Counted from the stretch's first letter, positions 1-8,410 are shown. The stretch is DNA of 64,000 nt from Salibacterium aidingense DSM 18341 (GCF_000429685.1 NZ_AUCI01000006.1:186001-250000); one strand, 5' to 3'. Notes: generated by a model not told the origin, from the sequence alone. Made by a program: numbers and translations.

Positions 1-119
1 GCTTCTGAGCTTGTTTTCAAAGAAGTTATAATCATCCAAAAAAATGGAATCATTAACACTATCGCGCCAATAATCAAAACGAGGTGCACACTAAGTGATT
101 TTATAGGAACCGCCCGCAA
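1..119 (-). CDS. Sugar ABC transporter permease (MalG type), 5' part only
   Basis: The gene runs off the left edge of the window, so only about 39 N-terminal residues are visible. A TTG at 117-119 (minus strand) follows an AAAGGGTG ribosome binding site and opens a frame with a short basic start and one strongly hydrophobic segment ending IPFFWMIITSLK. That is the usual first membrane helix of the second inner-membrane permease of carbohydrate ABC importers. It starts 15 bases after the stop of the first permease, in the same operon. The family call rests on the helix pattern and on context; the EAA loop is not visible. Confidence 0.75.
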   Translation of the reverse strand, partial: MRAVPIKSLSVHLVLIIGAIVLMIPFFWMIITSLKTSSE

Positions 120-134
120 AAAATTTCACCCTTT

Positions 135-1049
135 CTATTGATAGTGGACCCACTTTTTTTGGTAATAAAGCTGAAGTAATGTTACGCCGAAAATCATCAA
201 AAACAGCACTACCGATTGGGCCGCCGCATAACCCATGTTGTAAAATTTGAACCCTTCCTCATAAATTTTGTAAACGATAGACTGGGTTTCATTTAATAAA
301 GACGGGTGTTCTCCCACCATCACAAATATCAAATCAAACACCTGGAAGGAATTAATTAATGAAATAACAATCACAAAAAATAAACTGGGGGAAAGCAATG
401 GTAAAGTGACATTAAAAAACTTTTGTATGATGCTGGCCCCATCTATATCCGCCGCTTCATAAAGACTGCGGGGAATAGATTGCAAACCTGCCAATAAAAT
501 TACTAGATTATATCCCATTCGATGCCAAACTTCAGCTATAATAATAGAAAACAACAATAAACCGGGATCTGTCAGCCATTGCGGCTGAGGTAAGTGCAGC
601 AAACCAAGCAAATAATTGATTAATCCATATTCTGAATTGTATAACCAGCGGAATATAGAGCCTACTGCAATTAACATCGTAACAACCGGGAGAAAGTAGA
701 TGGTCCTGTAAAACCCCGTCCCTTTCAAGCCCATGTTCAATAACACAGCAAAAATAGTTGCCAATATAACTTGTAATGGAACGGCACCCAAGACAAATAA
801 AATCGTATTCCAAACAGAGTGCAGAAATTCACCATCTTTCATGAGCGCCATGAAATTAGCAAAGCCTACAAATTCAGGAGCTGTCAATCCGTTCCACTTC
901 GTCAAGGAATACCAGAAAGAAGAAAGGGCCGGGCCAATATGAAACATCAGAAGGATTAAAAAGGCCGGCAAGGTAAGGACATACGCCCAAATAACTTCTT
1001 TATGCTTATCTGTAATAATTGGGGTTCTTTGCTGGGATCCATCCTTCAT
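135..1049 (-). CDS. Sugar ABC transporter permease (MalF/UgpA type)
   Basis: About 304 residues with six predicted membrane helices. The binding-protein-dependent transport signature sits in the last third (LYEAADIDGASIIQKFFNVTLP), the EAA loop that docks on the ATPase. I place the start at the ATG whose last base is 1049, because GAGGTG lies 6 bases upstream of it. An in-frame ATG at 1073 has no ribosome binding site and falls in a hairpin. It follows the binding-protein gene and precedes the second permease. No ATPase gene is visible, so a shared MsmX-like ATPase is likely (inference). Confidence 0.9.
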   Translation of the reverse strand: MKDGSQQRTPIITDKHKEVIWAYVLTLPAFLILLMFHIGPALSSFWYSLTKWNGLTAPEFVGFANFMALMKDGEFLHSVWNTILFVLGAVPLQVILATIFAVLLNMGLKGTGFYRTIYFLPVVTMLIAVGSIFRWLYNSEYGLINYLLGLLHLPQPQWLTDPGLLLFSIIIAEVWHRMGYNLVILLAGLQSIPRSLYEAADIDGASIIQKFFNVTLPLLSPSLFFVIVISLINSFQVFDLIFVMVGEHPSLLNETQSIVYKIYEEGFKFYNMGYAAAQSVVLFLMIFGVTLLQLYYQKKWVHYQ

Positions 1050-1070
1050 AACATACACCTCGAATGAGTT

Positions 1071-1105
1071 CATATGGACAGAGAAAGGAAGAGTCTGTCC
1101 ATATG
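1071..1105 (-). promoter_or_regulatory. Stem-loop between binding-protein and permease genes
   Basis: Perfect 12-bp inverted repeat, CATATGGACAGA at 1071-1082 and its complement at 1094-1105, with an 11-base loop. There is no T-run after it on the minus strand. In sugar importer operons such hairpins commonly protect or attenuate the transcript so that the binding protein is made in excess over the permeases. That role is inferred here. Confidence 0.55.
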
Positions 1106-1122
1106 GTTATAATTGGTAACCT

Positions 1123-2403
1123 TTATCTATTTTCCTCTTCAAGAATCTCATTCATTTGTTCTTCAATAGTTTGCGAAACTTCCTCAGCTGGAGTATTGTT
1201 TGATATCCCACTTGTCAATTCAGATGTAACAACTTCCTGCCATTCGGAAATCGTCAAAGATGATGGATAGGGAACGGTATCATCCAATCCTTCTCGAAAG
1301 GCACTAAGTTCAAGCTCTGGATGAGATTGTTCCCACACCTCCACCACTTCCATATGAGCGGGAAAGTTACTCCCTATCTCACCCAAAAATTCCTGCGTGT
1401 CATCTCCAGTCAGTACTTTAATAAACTCAAATGCTTCTTCTTTGTATTCTGAGTTCGCATTTACGGAGAAAGCCGAGCCATGAATCGGGTATCCTTTCTG
1501 CTTGTGCTGAGGAAGAACAGAAACACCCAATTTATCTCCCAGCGATTCGGAGAAAAAGCTCACGTCATAGGAACCACTCGTGTACATAGCTCCCCTTTCT
1601 GATCCAAACATTTGTTTCGCTTGTGTTTCCTGCAAAGTACTTACGGGCGGAGAAATCCCTTCTTCCGTAAGTGTTTGCAAAAACTGAATAGCTTCGGTGG
1701 TTTCAGGTGTTCCGAATCCAGATTCCGTTTTATCATCGCTAATAATAGATCCCCCTGCCTGGTGCACTAATGGAAATAAGCCTGCCTGTTGGGTAAACGT
1801 CGTGGTATCAACAATAAAACCGTATGTGCCGTCTTCGTTGTCCGCTAGCTGTCCTCCGTATTCTTCTACATCCTCCCAGGTCCAGCTTTCATCCGGATAA
1901 TCTACCCCGGCTTCATCAAATATTTCCTTATTGTAGTACAAGGCCATCGGCCCCATTACAAAAGGAATTGCATAATGCTCCTCTTCATACTTGTACAAAT
2001 TGTTCATCCCGTCCGGATAAACACTCATATCCAAATCGGAGTCTTCAATGTAAGAATTCAAATTTTCAAGCAATCCAAGGGAAGCTAATTGCAAATAATT
2101 ACGACCATCCATTAATAAAATATCAGGTCCCTGTCCTCCAGAAAGACTTGTTTGCATTCTTGTCCAATAATTATCAAAAGGGACCGACGTGAACGTAATT
2201 TCCACATGTTCATGATCGTCATTATAAATCTCAATAGCATGTTCTAAGATTTCTTCCATCCCAGTGTCCTGAGTCCAGTACGCAAGCTCCAGCGTGATGT
2301 CCTCGGCCTCTGTGTCGGACGAAGATCCATCGGAACCACAAGCTGCCATTGCAAGCAAACTAAGAAAAATCGAAAAGATAAAGAATATTTTTACTTTTTT
2401 CAT
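1123..2403 (-). CDS. Sugar ABC transporter substrate-binding lipoprotein
   Basis: 426 residues of the family 1 extracellular solute-binding fold. The N-terminus is a lipoprotein signal: MKK, a hydrophobic stretch, then the lipobox LAMAAC with Cys22 as the lipidated residue, followed by an acidic Ser/Asp/Glu linker. The YWTQDTG and GPDILLMDG segments are typical of oligosaccharide-binding members. It captures sugar outside the membrane and hands it to the permeases encoded downstream. A good AAAGGAGG precedes the ATG. The substrate cannot be read from the sequence. The adjacent glycoside hydrolase suggests an oligosaccharide or glycoside. Confidence 0.9.
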   Translation of the reverse strand: MKKVKIFFIFSIFLSLLAMAACGSDGSSSDTEAEDITLELAYWTQDTGMEEILEHAIEIYNDDHEHVEITFTSVPFDNYWTRMQTSLSGGQGPDILLMDGRNYLQLASLGLLENLNSYIEDSDLDMSVYPDGMNNLYKYEEEHYAIPFVMGPMALYYNKEIFDEAGVDYPDESWTWEDVEEYGGQLADNEDGTYGFIVDTTTFTQQAGLFPLVHQAGGSIISDDKTESGFGTPETTEAIQFLQTLTEEGISPPVSTLQETQAKQMFGSERGAMYTSGSYDVSFFSESLGDKLGVSVLPQHKQKGYPIHGSAFSVNANSEYKEEAFEFIKVLTGDDTQEFLGEIGSNFPAHMEVVEVWEQSHPELELSAFREGLDDTVPYPSSLTISEWQEVVTSELTSGISNNTPAEEVSQTIEEQMNEILEEENR

Positions 2404-2509
2404 TATATCCTCCTTTATATTTAAACTTTTTTACTGACCCAAGCCATGGGAAAGATCGTTCCCTCCGCCGACCCCTAAACATTCAGGATCTTATTGCGTT
2501 AAAGTTCCG

Positions 2510-4054
2510 TCAAGAAAGTCCGGCTTTTTTTCGGTACTCCATCCACAGATCGCGCCATTCTATATAGTCTTCTTCCGTGAATGGCTCGTAACCATAAGAA
2601 TCGGCTCCCATGCCAAATACACCCTGGGTATGCCAGGCAGCGGGAATTCCTTTCGTTGGCGCATACTTTTGATACTTTCTCCATTGTTCAAGATCATACA
2701 TCCACCAATTATCCATATTAATTAACCAATCAGACGTCATTGCTGCAATATTGTAACGATACTCCCCCTGCTGCACAGAATTTGGAGCTTTGGACAGAAA
2801 ATCATTTAGTCTAAATACATCTGTCACATCCGCAAAGTAAGGGTGGCAGCAATGAGTCATAATCATTGCGTCCGATTTGGCCGATTTTGCATTATCGTGG
2901 ATGCATTTAACATAATCATACAGCAGTTCCATTCCCCATTTATCTCCGTACTTCTTACAATTTTCTCCATTTGGATGCCGGCCGGTAAAATCAATAAAGA
3001 AACCATCCATATCAAAACCATCCGGGCTAATTAATTGTTTGATATCTTCTTTCATCACTTTCCGTAGTTCCGGATGTTCTGGATCTAGTGTCAATGGCTT
3101 TCCGTTTTCATCCCGTATGCTCCATTCCGCAGGGGCGCCGTCAATATGCCACAGCCCCCACCAGGCAATCACTTTTCTTCCTTCCCTGTGATGCCAGTCC
3201 ACAAAAGCTCGCAGATCTTCATAACGGTCTTCATCAGGAACCGGCCGGTAACGATCAAGCTGCCATTTATCCGATGTACTTATAATGCCTACGGGAATAC
3301 CATAATCTTGCAGCGTTTTAAACCATTTTGTTTGGTTTGCCTGCGTCTCATACGTTGTTATATGATGGGTTTCTGTTTCTTTATTAGGTTTGGACTGATT
3401 AATTTTGGTTATATTAAATTGATCACCCCAAGTACAGAGAAATGTTTCTTTCCACCAATCAGGGATCGATCGTTTTGGGGCAGGCGCCCATTTCAACTCC
3501 TGAAGAAGCCGGGAATAAGAAGCAATCACTTCATTTGGTGAAGCGTGATACTCGTTTGTAAGAAATACAGTACAGGCTTTTCCCTCCTCCTTATAATACC
3601 CGTCATAATAGACATGTACCTCGTACTCTCCGGTACCTGCAGCTTTTAATGAAACTGTTGTAAATAGATTACGCCCCGGCTCGGCCCCCACAGCAATCCC
3701 AATCCATCCCTGCTCCATTCTTAAGGGAAATACGAGTGGAGGAGGAGTAAAAAACCACTGTTTCCCGAAATGATAATCTGGATGTTCTTCCAGTATGCCA
3801 AGGGAGATGGTTTGATCAGGATGCATCATTTGCACATCTTCGACATTCGGAGAACATGGAAACGCTTCCAAAACTTTTTTTAATTGTTCCTCTTTTAGGG
3901 AAACGATTACCTTATAAACACTTCCCTCCCCCTGTAAATCTGAGTAAAGAGCTGTCCATTCCTCTGTTGTATGTTGATGGAGTTTCCCAGTGAATTGGCC
4001 ATGTCTGCACAGAACCGACAGCTCAGTTTTCAGTGCTGCCCAAGAAAATACCAT
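2510..4054 (-). CDS. Putative TIM-barrel glycoside hydrolase
   Basis: 514 residues and no signal peptide, so cytoplasmic. Residues 1 to about 190 look like a beta-rich N-terminal domain. From about 197 (IPDWWKETFLCTWGDQ) a (beta/alpha)8 barrel begins. GIISTSDKW (256-264), KVIAWWGLWHIDG (294-306) and DGFFIDFTGR (350-359) resemble the strand ends of alpha-galactosidase-like clans (GH27/31/36), with Asp355 a candidate nucleophile. I do not recognise a named family, so the substrate is open. It is the first gene of the transporter cluster and is divergent from the AraC regulator, which points to intracellular cleavage of the imported sugar. AAGGAGG precedes the ATG. Confidence 0.6.
   Translation of the reverse strand: MVFSWAALKTELSVLCRHGQFTGKLHQHTTEEWTALYSDLQGEGSVYKVIVSLKEEQLKKVLEAFPCSPNVEDVQMMHPDQTISLGILEEHPDYHFGKQWFFTPPPLVFPLRMEQGWIGIAVGAEPGRNLFTTVSLKAAGTGEYEVHVYYDGYYKEEGKACTVFLTNEYHASPNEVIASYSRLLQELKWAPAPKRSIPDWWKETFLCTWGDQFNITKINQSKPNKETETHHITTYETQANQTKWFKTLQDYGIPVGIISTSDKWQLDRYRPVPDEDRYEDLRAFVDWHHREGRKVIAWWGLWHIDGAPAEWSIRDENGKPLTLDPEHPELRKVMKEDIKQLISPDGFDMDGFFIDFTGRHPNGENCKKYGDKWGMELLYDYVKCIHDNAKSAKSDAMIMTHCCHPYFADVTDVFRLNDFLSKAPNSVQQGEYRYNIAAMTSDWLINMDNWWMYDLEQWRKYQKYAPTKGIPAAWHTQGVFGMGADSYGYEPFTEEDYIEWRDLWMEYRKKAGLS
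3856..3870. promoter_or_regulatory. Candidate cre (CcpA) site inside the hydrolase gene
   Basis: ATGGAAACGCTTCCA fits the relaxed consensus WTGNAANCGNWNNCW at every position. It lies about 190 bases inside the coding region. Intragenic cre sites near the 5' end are common in catabolic operons of Bacillus, where CcpA blocks elongation. Function is inferred; a chance match is possible. Confidence 0.4.
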
Positions 4055-4086
4055 TTTTTTCCTCCTTCCATTTCATTTTAAAAAGG

Positions 4087-4175
4087 ACTACAAAAGAATA
4101 AGTTAATACTGATAATAAGTTAGTTGTAACAAAAAAACTATCTATAAAAGTAGATTCTTATTGCACTTTTGTAGT
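4087..4175. promoter_or_regulatory. Divergent control region with long-range inverted repeat
   Basis: The 179-base region between the hydrolase (minus) and the AraC-type regulator (plus) contains ACTACAAAAG at 4087-4096 and its exact complement at 4166-4175, 69 bases apart. Widely spaced half-sites fit two regulator dimers acting on divergent promoters. The assignment to the adjacent AraC protein is inference. The region is AT-rich and I see no confident -35/-10 pair. Confidence 0.4.
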
Positions 4176-4233
4176 TGGAGGGATTCAATGGTATGCTGAA
4201 GAATAAATAGTATGAATCTGGGGGAAACGATAT

Positions 4234-5118
4234 ATGGAATATATTTTCCATTTAGATAGACTCTACAGTGCTGTGCATTTAACAAAAGTCCAGTATTCCA
4301 AAGTTTCAAAAACCTGGTCCTACCCCAATCATAGGCACAGCTTCTTTGAATTTTTATATTGCACCAAGGGAAATCTGATCCAATGGGTTAATGGAAAAAA
4401 ATACAGCCTCGCCTCAGGTAACGCGATGATTATTAAATCGGATTTGTATCATCATACGGAAGCCCTGCAAGACAGTGAATTCTTCGATTTTCACTTTGAC
4501 ATTGAACGTCCCGAGGTCCATTCCATTTTTCAGACAATGATTAATCCCATCATCATGGATGAAAAAACAAATAGTGAGGTGATAGAGAAGTTCAATCAGT
4601 GGGCGAACAACATCTTACAACAATTTGAAGCTCATTTTAATGATAAAAATCAGAAAAACCTGCCTCCGCAGCAACGCATTCCTGCAGCCATGAAAGAATT
4701 ACAAATTCAAACAAGCGTCCTTCAATTTATTACCTTCCTTGCTCAGGAAGCATTAACCCGTGAACAAAAAGAATACGAAACAACCCAGCCTTCCACCTCT
4801 TACATCGCCCATAAAGTAGCATATTTACTGGAGTATTATTCTGATAAAAATATAAGCATACAAGTCATGGCTGAAAAATTAAATGTACATCGAACACACA
4901 TCCACAACTGCTTCAAAAAAGTATACGGAGTATCACCGAAGACCTATCTGTCCCAGCTTCGTATGAAAAGTGCCAAACAATTACTTCTCGAAAGTGAGTT
5001 AACCGTGGAACAAATCGCAGAACAATTATCGTTTTCTTCTCCAAGCCATTTTATCCGTTTCTTCGCAGCCAATGCAGGAATGTCTCCCACCAACTACAAA
5101 AAGCGGGCAAAGCAGTAA
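4234..5118 (+). CDS. AraC family transcriptional regulator
   Basis: 294 residues. Residues about 15-110 form a cupin-like sensing domain (HRHSFFEFLYCTKG, then a YHH segment). Residues about 195-292 form the double helix-turn-helix DNA-binding domain: first helix pair NISIQVMAEKLNVHRTHIHNCF, second LTVEQIAEQLSFSSPSHFIRFF, ending with the family signature GMSPTNYKK. It is transcribed away from the hydrolase and transporter operon and is most likely its local activator, responding to the transported sugar. GGGGG lies about 9 bases before the ATG. The effector is unknown. Confidence 0.9.
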   Translation: MEYIFHLDRLYSAVHLTKVQYSKVSKTWSYPNHRHSFFEFLYCTKGNLIQWVNGKKYSLASGNAMIIKSDLYHHTEALQDSEFFDFHFDIERPEVHSIFQTMINPIIMDEKTNSEVIEKFNQWANNILQQFEAHFNDKNQKNLPPQQRIPAAMKELQIQTSVLQFITFLAQEALTREQKEYETTQPSTSYIAHKVAYLLEYYSDKNISIQVMAEKLNVHRTHIHNCFKKVYGVSPKTYLSQLRMKSAKQLLLESELTVEQIAEQLSFSSPSHFIRFFAANAGMSPTNYKKRAKQ

Positions 5119-5349
5119 AATGATAATTTGTAAAACCGCGATAAAATGACCAGACAAACTTAATCACCAATAAAAAGTGGAGAATAATAAACAGGTGACT
5201 TATATAGATGATAAACTGACATCAGAATCTAACCTTAGATGGGAAAGTATGCGGATGTTAACGTTTCATTTAAAGTTAACTATAAGAGGAATACAACATT
5301 AAAAATGGTACATCCTAAAACATAACAAGTATACTTTTAAAGAGTAGGG

Positions 5350-6360
5350 ATGCAATTGTTAGAACGAGACATACCATTAACGTCAGCAGAAATCTCACAA
5401 TTATGGGTGACATATATGAATGACAGTGCTGCCATTTGTCATCTGGAGCACGAATTAAACATTGTTGAAGATAATGAAATAAAAAGTATCTTACAATACG
5501 TCTTAAAGGTTTCTCAATCTCATATCAATAGCGTCGTTGAAATATTTAATAAGGAAAATCATCCAATTCCCCATGGCTTTAAACTAAGCGAAGACGTGGA
5601 CGTTACAGCTCCCCGTTTGTTTACCGATAAGTACTATTTAAATACTCTTAATCAACTGGGAAAAATTGGATTAAACAATTACAGTTTGGCAGTGAGTTTG
5701 GTTGCGAGAGAGGACATTTATCATTTTTTTAGTACTTGTCTCAATGAGTCAGATAAAATCATAAAATGGACCAATGATGTTTTATTGTCAAAGGGGTTGT
5801 ATGTTAGGCCTCCGCAACTCCCCAAAGCAGAATCGTTTGACTATGTTACCAAGCAAAGTTTTTTAACCGGATATTTTGGAGAAAGAAGACCGTTAACAGC
5901 AACTGAAATAGCACATCTTTATGCCAATTTTCAAAGAAATGCGTTGGGTTCCGCTACAATGATGGGATATAGCCAAGTTGCAAAGGACAAAGATGTGGTT
6001 CAATATTTTATAAAGGGAAAAGAAATTGCTCAAAAACATTGTGCAATATTTGAATCCTATTTGAAGGAAAATGATTTACCGAGCCCTATGATGTTAGATT
6101 CTGAAGTTACTGATTCAACAATATATACTTTTTCCGATAAAAAAATGACCTTTTACTCCTCAACTTTAACAGCTGTCAGTCTTGGATATTATGGTACAGG
6201 CATGTCCATGAGTCCACGCAGGGATCTCGGTGTTATGTATAGCAGACTGATGGCTGAAGTAGCAAAATTTGCCGACAATGGAGCGAAACTCATGATCAAA
6301 CACGGATGGATGGAGGAACCTCCACAAGCTGCGGATCGGGATGAATTAACTAATAATTAG
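5350..6360 (+). CDS. DUF3231 family protein (duplicated helical domain)
   Basis: 336 residues, mostly helical, made of two related halves: residues about 10-165 beginning LTSAEISQLW and about 180-330 beginning LTATEIAHLY. This two-copy layout is typical of DUF3231 proteins of spore-forming bacilli, whose function is not established. The ATG at 5350 directly abuts AGTAGGG with no spacer. A TTG two codons later (5356) has a normal 6-base spacing and may be the real start. It stands alone between the sugar island and the prophage remnant and looks like accessory DNA. Confidence 0.75.
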   Translation: MQLLERDIPLTSAEISQLWVTYMNDSAAICHLEHELNIVEDNEIKSILQYVLKVSQSHINSVVEIFNKENHPIPHGFKLSEDVDVTAPRLFTDKYYLNTLNQLGKIGLNNYSLAVSLVAREDIYHFFSTCLNESDKIIKWTNDVLLSKGLYVRPPQLPKAESFDYVTKQSFLTGYFGERRPLTATEIAHLYANFQRNALGSATMMGYSQVAKDKDVVQYFIKGKEIAQKHCAIFESYLKENDLPSPMMLDSEVTDSTIYTFSDKKMTFYSSTLTAVSLGYYGTGMSMSPRRDLGVMYSRLMAEVAKFADNGAKLMIKHGWMEEPPQAADRDELTNN

Positions 6361-6478
6361 ACCGCTTTGTTTATTATATTAAAAACAGGATATCCTAATA
6401 AATAATCCTTTGTGTATTCATAAAGGTTTTGAATAGAGCAGCATTCATTTCCTCATTCCATACTGCTCTTTTCTATGT

Positions 6479-6516
6479 AAGAGCAAGGGCAAAGCCCCTG
6501 CTCTTTCTTATTTTTT
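6479..6516. terminator. Rho-independent terminator at prophage remnant
   Basis: AAGAGCAAGGGC (6479-6490) and GCCCCTGCTCTT (6494-6505) form a stem with a 3-base loop. It is followed on the plus strand by TTATTTTTT. It probably ended the former phage lysin gene on the opposite strand or ends the DUF3231 transcript. A second, looser AGAGCAG/CTGCTCT pair lies just upstream at about 6435-6470. Confidence 0.6.
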
Positions 6517-6687
6517 CATCTTATCGTATCGTTTCAGCACAGTCGCAGCCTGTTGCCTTGTGATTGGTTTGCGCGGGTCCTTCCCGTTGAACAATCCCTT
6601 TTCCTCAGCCCATTTCCAGATTTCTTTGTGTCCTGCGCTTGGCTCTTGTATGATCGCTTCCTCCTTCATTTCCTCAAGTTTTTCCAT
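6508..6687 (-). pseudogene. C-terminal remnant of a phage lysin/SLH-like protein
   Basis: Not a full gene. This 59-codon frame reads SAGHKEIWKWAEEKGL, then ITRQQAATVLKRYDK, then a stop. It matches the SLH-like tail found at the C-terminus of phage amidases and related late proteins of Bacillus phages. Its apparent ATG has no ribosome binding site, and its upstream side runs straight into the truncated integrase, so the N-terminal catalytic part has been deleted. Read as a prophage deletion scar. Family recognition is from memory of the motif, not a search. Confidence 0.55.
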
Positions 6688-7222
6688 TACTCAGGGATGC
6701 GAAAAGGGGAGCTCCTTGCCTTAATCTGGGGCGATGTTGATTTTGAAACAGACACGATTAATGTTGATAAAACAGCGTACAATCGAACCAACGACAAAAA
6801 CGCAAGCATCGCGGCGGAAAATCATTATGTCGTCTCATATTATGCGGCTGTTATCCCAATTGAGAGATGACGAAAAAATGAGATATGTTGTGTTCGGTGA
6901 ATTTTATGACCATGTATCCACGACAACACTTGACCGAAAGTATGAGCAATACGTAAAGGCTGCTGGCGTCAAAAAAATTAGGCTGCACGACTTTAGGCAT
7001 TCCCATGCCAGTTACTTGATTAATAAAAATATCATGGTGTCTGTCATAGCCCAACGATTGGGTCATAGTGATGTAGCCACCACGCTAAACACGTATAGCC
7101 ACTTATACCCCACGACAGAAAAAGAAGCCGTCCTCAAAATGGAAGACGACTTCACCCCAGCGCAGGTATTTCAATTTGATGCTAAACCACGAATGTTACC
7201 ACAGTTATTAAAATCCCTTTAA
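6676..7222 (+). pseudogene. Tyrosine recombinase (phage integrase), truncated and frameshifted
   Basis: The catalytic core of a phage-type integrase survives in two frames. The first frame carries YSGMRKGELLALIWGDVDF with the first catalytic Arg, up to about 6790. The second carries KTQASRRKI, then HDFRHSHASYL (HxxR), LGHSD and the nucleophile region LNTYSHLYP, ending at 7222. About half of the N-terminus (SAM-like and arm-binding domains) is missing and a frameshift sits near 6785-6800, so it is inactive. It lies 19 bases from the 3' end of ssrA, the expected position for an island that entered there. Confidence 0.85.
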
Positions 7223-7241
7223 ATCAACGTTTATTATGTAT

Positions 7242-7606
7242 TGGTGGAGACGGTGGGAATCGAACCCACGTCCAGAGATATCGCTGACTGAGCTTCTACG
7301 AGCGTAGTCACTATATTGTGATTCGCCGCTGCGTTGGCCTAGTGACGGGCCGCTGCAGGGCTAGTCTGATTGGTCTCTTCTGTCAGCCTCAGACGGCGGC
7401 TGAACAGCGTAGCCCACTATTAGTGAGACCCCGTATCACTCCACATGGGCGATGGAGAGCGGGATCCGCAGAAAACTGGTTATGCAGCTACTGCGAGGTT
7501 TTCTTCTGATTTGCCAGTTATTATTGGCGTGGGCCTTTTTCGAGGCCTGCCCAGCTCGGCTCGCAACTCAGCCTCGACCTATCCCTGTCGAAGCCGTGTC
7601 GTCCCC
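7242..7606 (-). ncRNA. ssrA: Transfer-messenger RNA
   Basis: The tRNA-like ends are clear: 5' GGGGACG pairs with 3' CGTCTCC-ACCA, and the T-arm GGGTTCGATTCCC and the segment TACGGCT-like CACGGCTTCGACAGGGAT match bacterial tmRNA. The tag frame in the middle reads GKSEENLAVAA then TAA, giving the expected AVAA degradation tail after the charged alanine. It rescues stalled ribosomes with SmpB. CCA is encoded. It is a classic integration site and carries an integrase remnant at its 3' side. Confidence 0.95.
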
Positions 7607-7656
7607 ATTTTGTTAGTAAGCAAAGGAGATTGGTTATGATCCCCTTTGGACATTTT

Positions 7657-7684
7657 ATTATAACATATGCACACACAAATGCAA
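7657..7684 (-). promoter_or_regulatory. ssrA promoter
   Basis: On the minus strand TTGCAT (7679-7684) and TATAAT (7657-7662) are separated by 16 bases, a good SigA promoter. It would start the transcript about 42 bases before the mature tmRNA 5' end. It begins only a few bases after the smpB stop codon, so ssrA is transcribed independently of smpB. Confidence 0.7.
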
Positions 7685-7689
7685 GGGTT

Positions 7690-8163
7690 TTATTCACCTT
7701 TCATCTGCCGGCGTACCGCCCGGTCCATTTCGCGTTTGGCATCCTTTTCTTTGAGCGCCTGGCGCTTGTCATATTTTTTCTTTCCCCGTGCTACGCCGAT
7801 CAACACTTTGGCTACTCCATTTTTAATATAAACTTTTAAGGGAATCACGGAATAACCCGGTTCCTGGCTTTTCCCAATCAGTTTATTGATTTCCCGTTGA
7901 TGAAGGAGCAGTTTCCGCGTCCGCAGCGGGTCATGATTAAACTGGTTACCCTGTTCATAATGACTGATGTGGGCGTTATGCAGAAAGATTTCTCCCTTTT
8001 CTGCTTTCGCGAAACTGTCTTTGATGTTTATTTTGCCGGCACGTATCGCTTTTATTTCTGTTCCTTTTAACACAAGCCCTGCTTCAAATGTTTCTTCGAT
8101 AAAAAAATCGTGGCGGGCTTTCCGGTTTTGCGCTAACACTCGTCCTTCCGTTTTTGTCGCCAT
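7690..8163 (-). CDS. smpB: SsrA-binding protein SmpB
   Basis: 157 residues from [20 protein letters not shown], the usual length. The OB-fold core holds [15 protein letters not shown] and [11 protein letters not shown]. The basic C-terminal tail ([19 protein letters not shown]) enters the mRNA channel of stalled ribosomes. It binds tmRNA and delivers it to the ribosome. I start at 8163 because GGTG/GGGAG precede this ATG; the longer frame to 8208 would add 15 non-conserved residues. The ssrA gene follows directly. Confidence 0.95.
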   Translation of the reverse strand: MATKTEGRVLAQNRKARHDFFIEETFEAGLVLKGTEIKAIRAGKINIKDSFAKAEKGEIFLHNAHISHYEQGNQFNHDPLRTRKLLLHQREINKLIGKSQEPGYSVIPLKVYIKNGVAKVLIGVARGKKKYDKRQALKEKDAKREMDRAVRRQMKGE

Positions 8164-8410
8164 CTCCCGTACACCTTTCTTTTCTCCTTCATTCCTACAT
8201 CGTAGCAAAATAATTGTAAAAACGTCAACAGAAGCCGCCGAAAATAAAAAGGAGGTGAGCCTGGACAGAAGTTCATAACGTCCTTTAGCTACTAGGAAGT
8301 CGTTGTGAAAACTTGGTTGGTTTTACACCGCCTCCATTTGCCGGGACTAAAAGGCGGCTGGCTCTATTTTAAGGCTGCCCGTATAGGGCATTTCGTAAGC
8401 GCTGTATTCT
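8164..8410. other. Intergenic stretch between rnr and smpB, smpB-proximal part
   Basis: The rnr-smpB gap is 638 bases. This part holds no convincing gene or RNA. GGAGG at 8250 is followed by a seven-codon frame only. The middle of the gap (8411-8650) is a dispersed repeat. The rest (8651-8801) has one long hairpin (GCTCCCG/CGGGAGC, about 8721-8751) without a T-run on the minus strand. Confidence 0.5.

Noticed and set aside
6553-6675. N-terminal extension of the integrase frame
   Set aside because: This part is the reverse complement of the lysin remnant, not integrase; the recombinase homology starts near 6676.
7318-7639. Short open frames over 7318-7639
   Set aside because: They lie inside the tmRNA gene and have no coding features.
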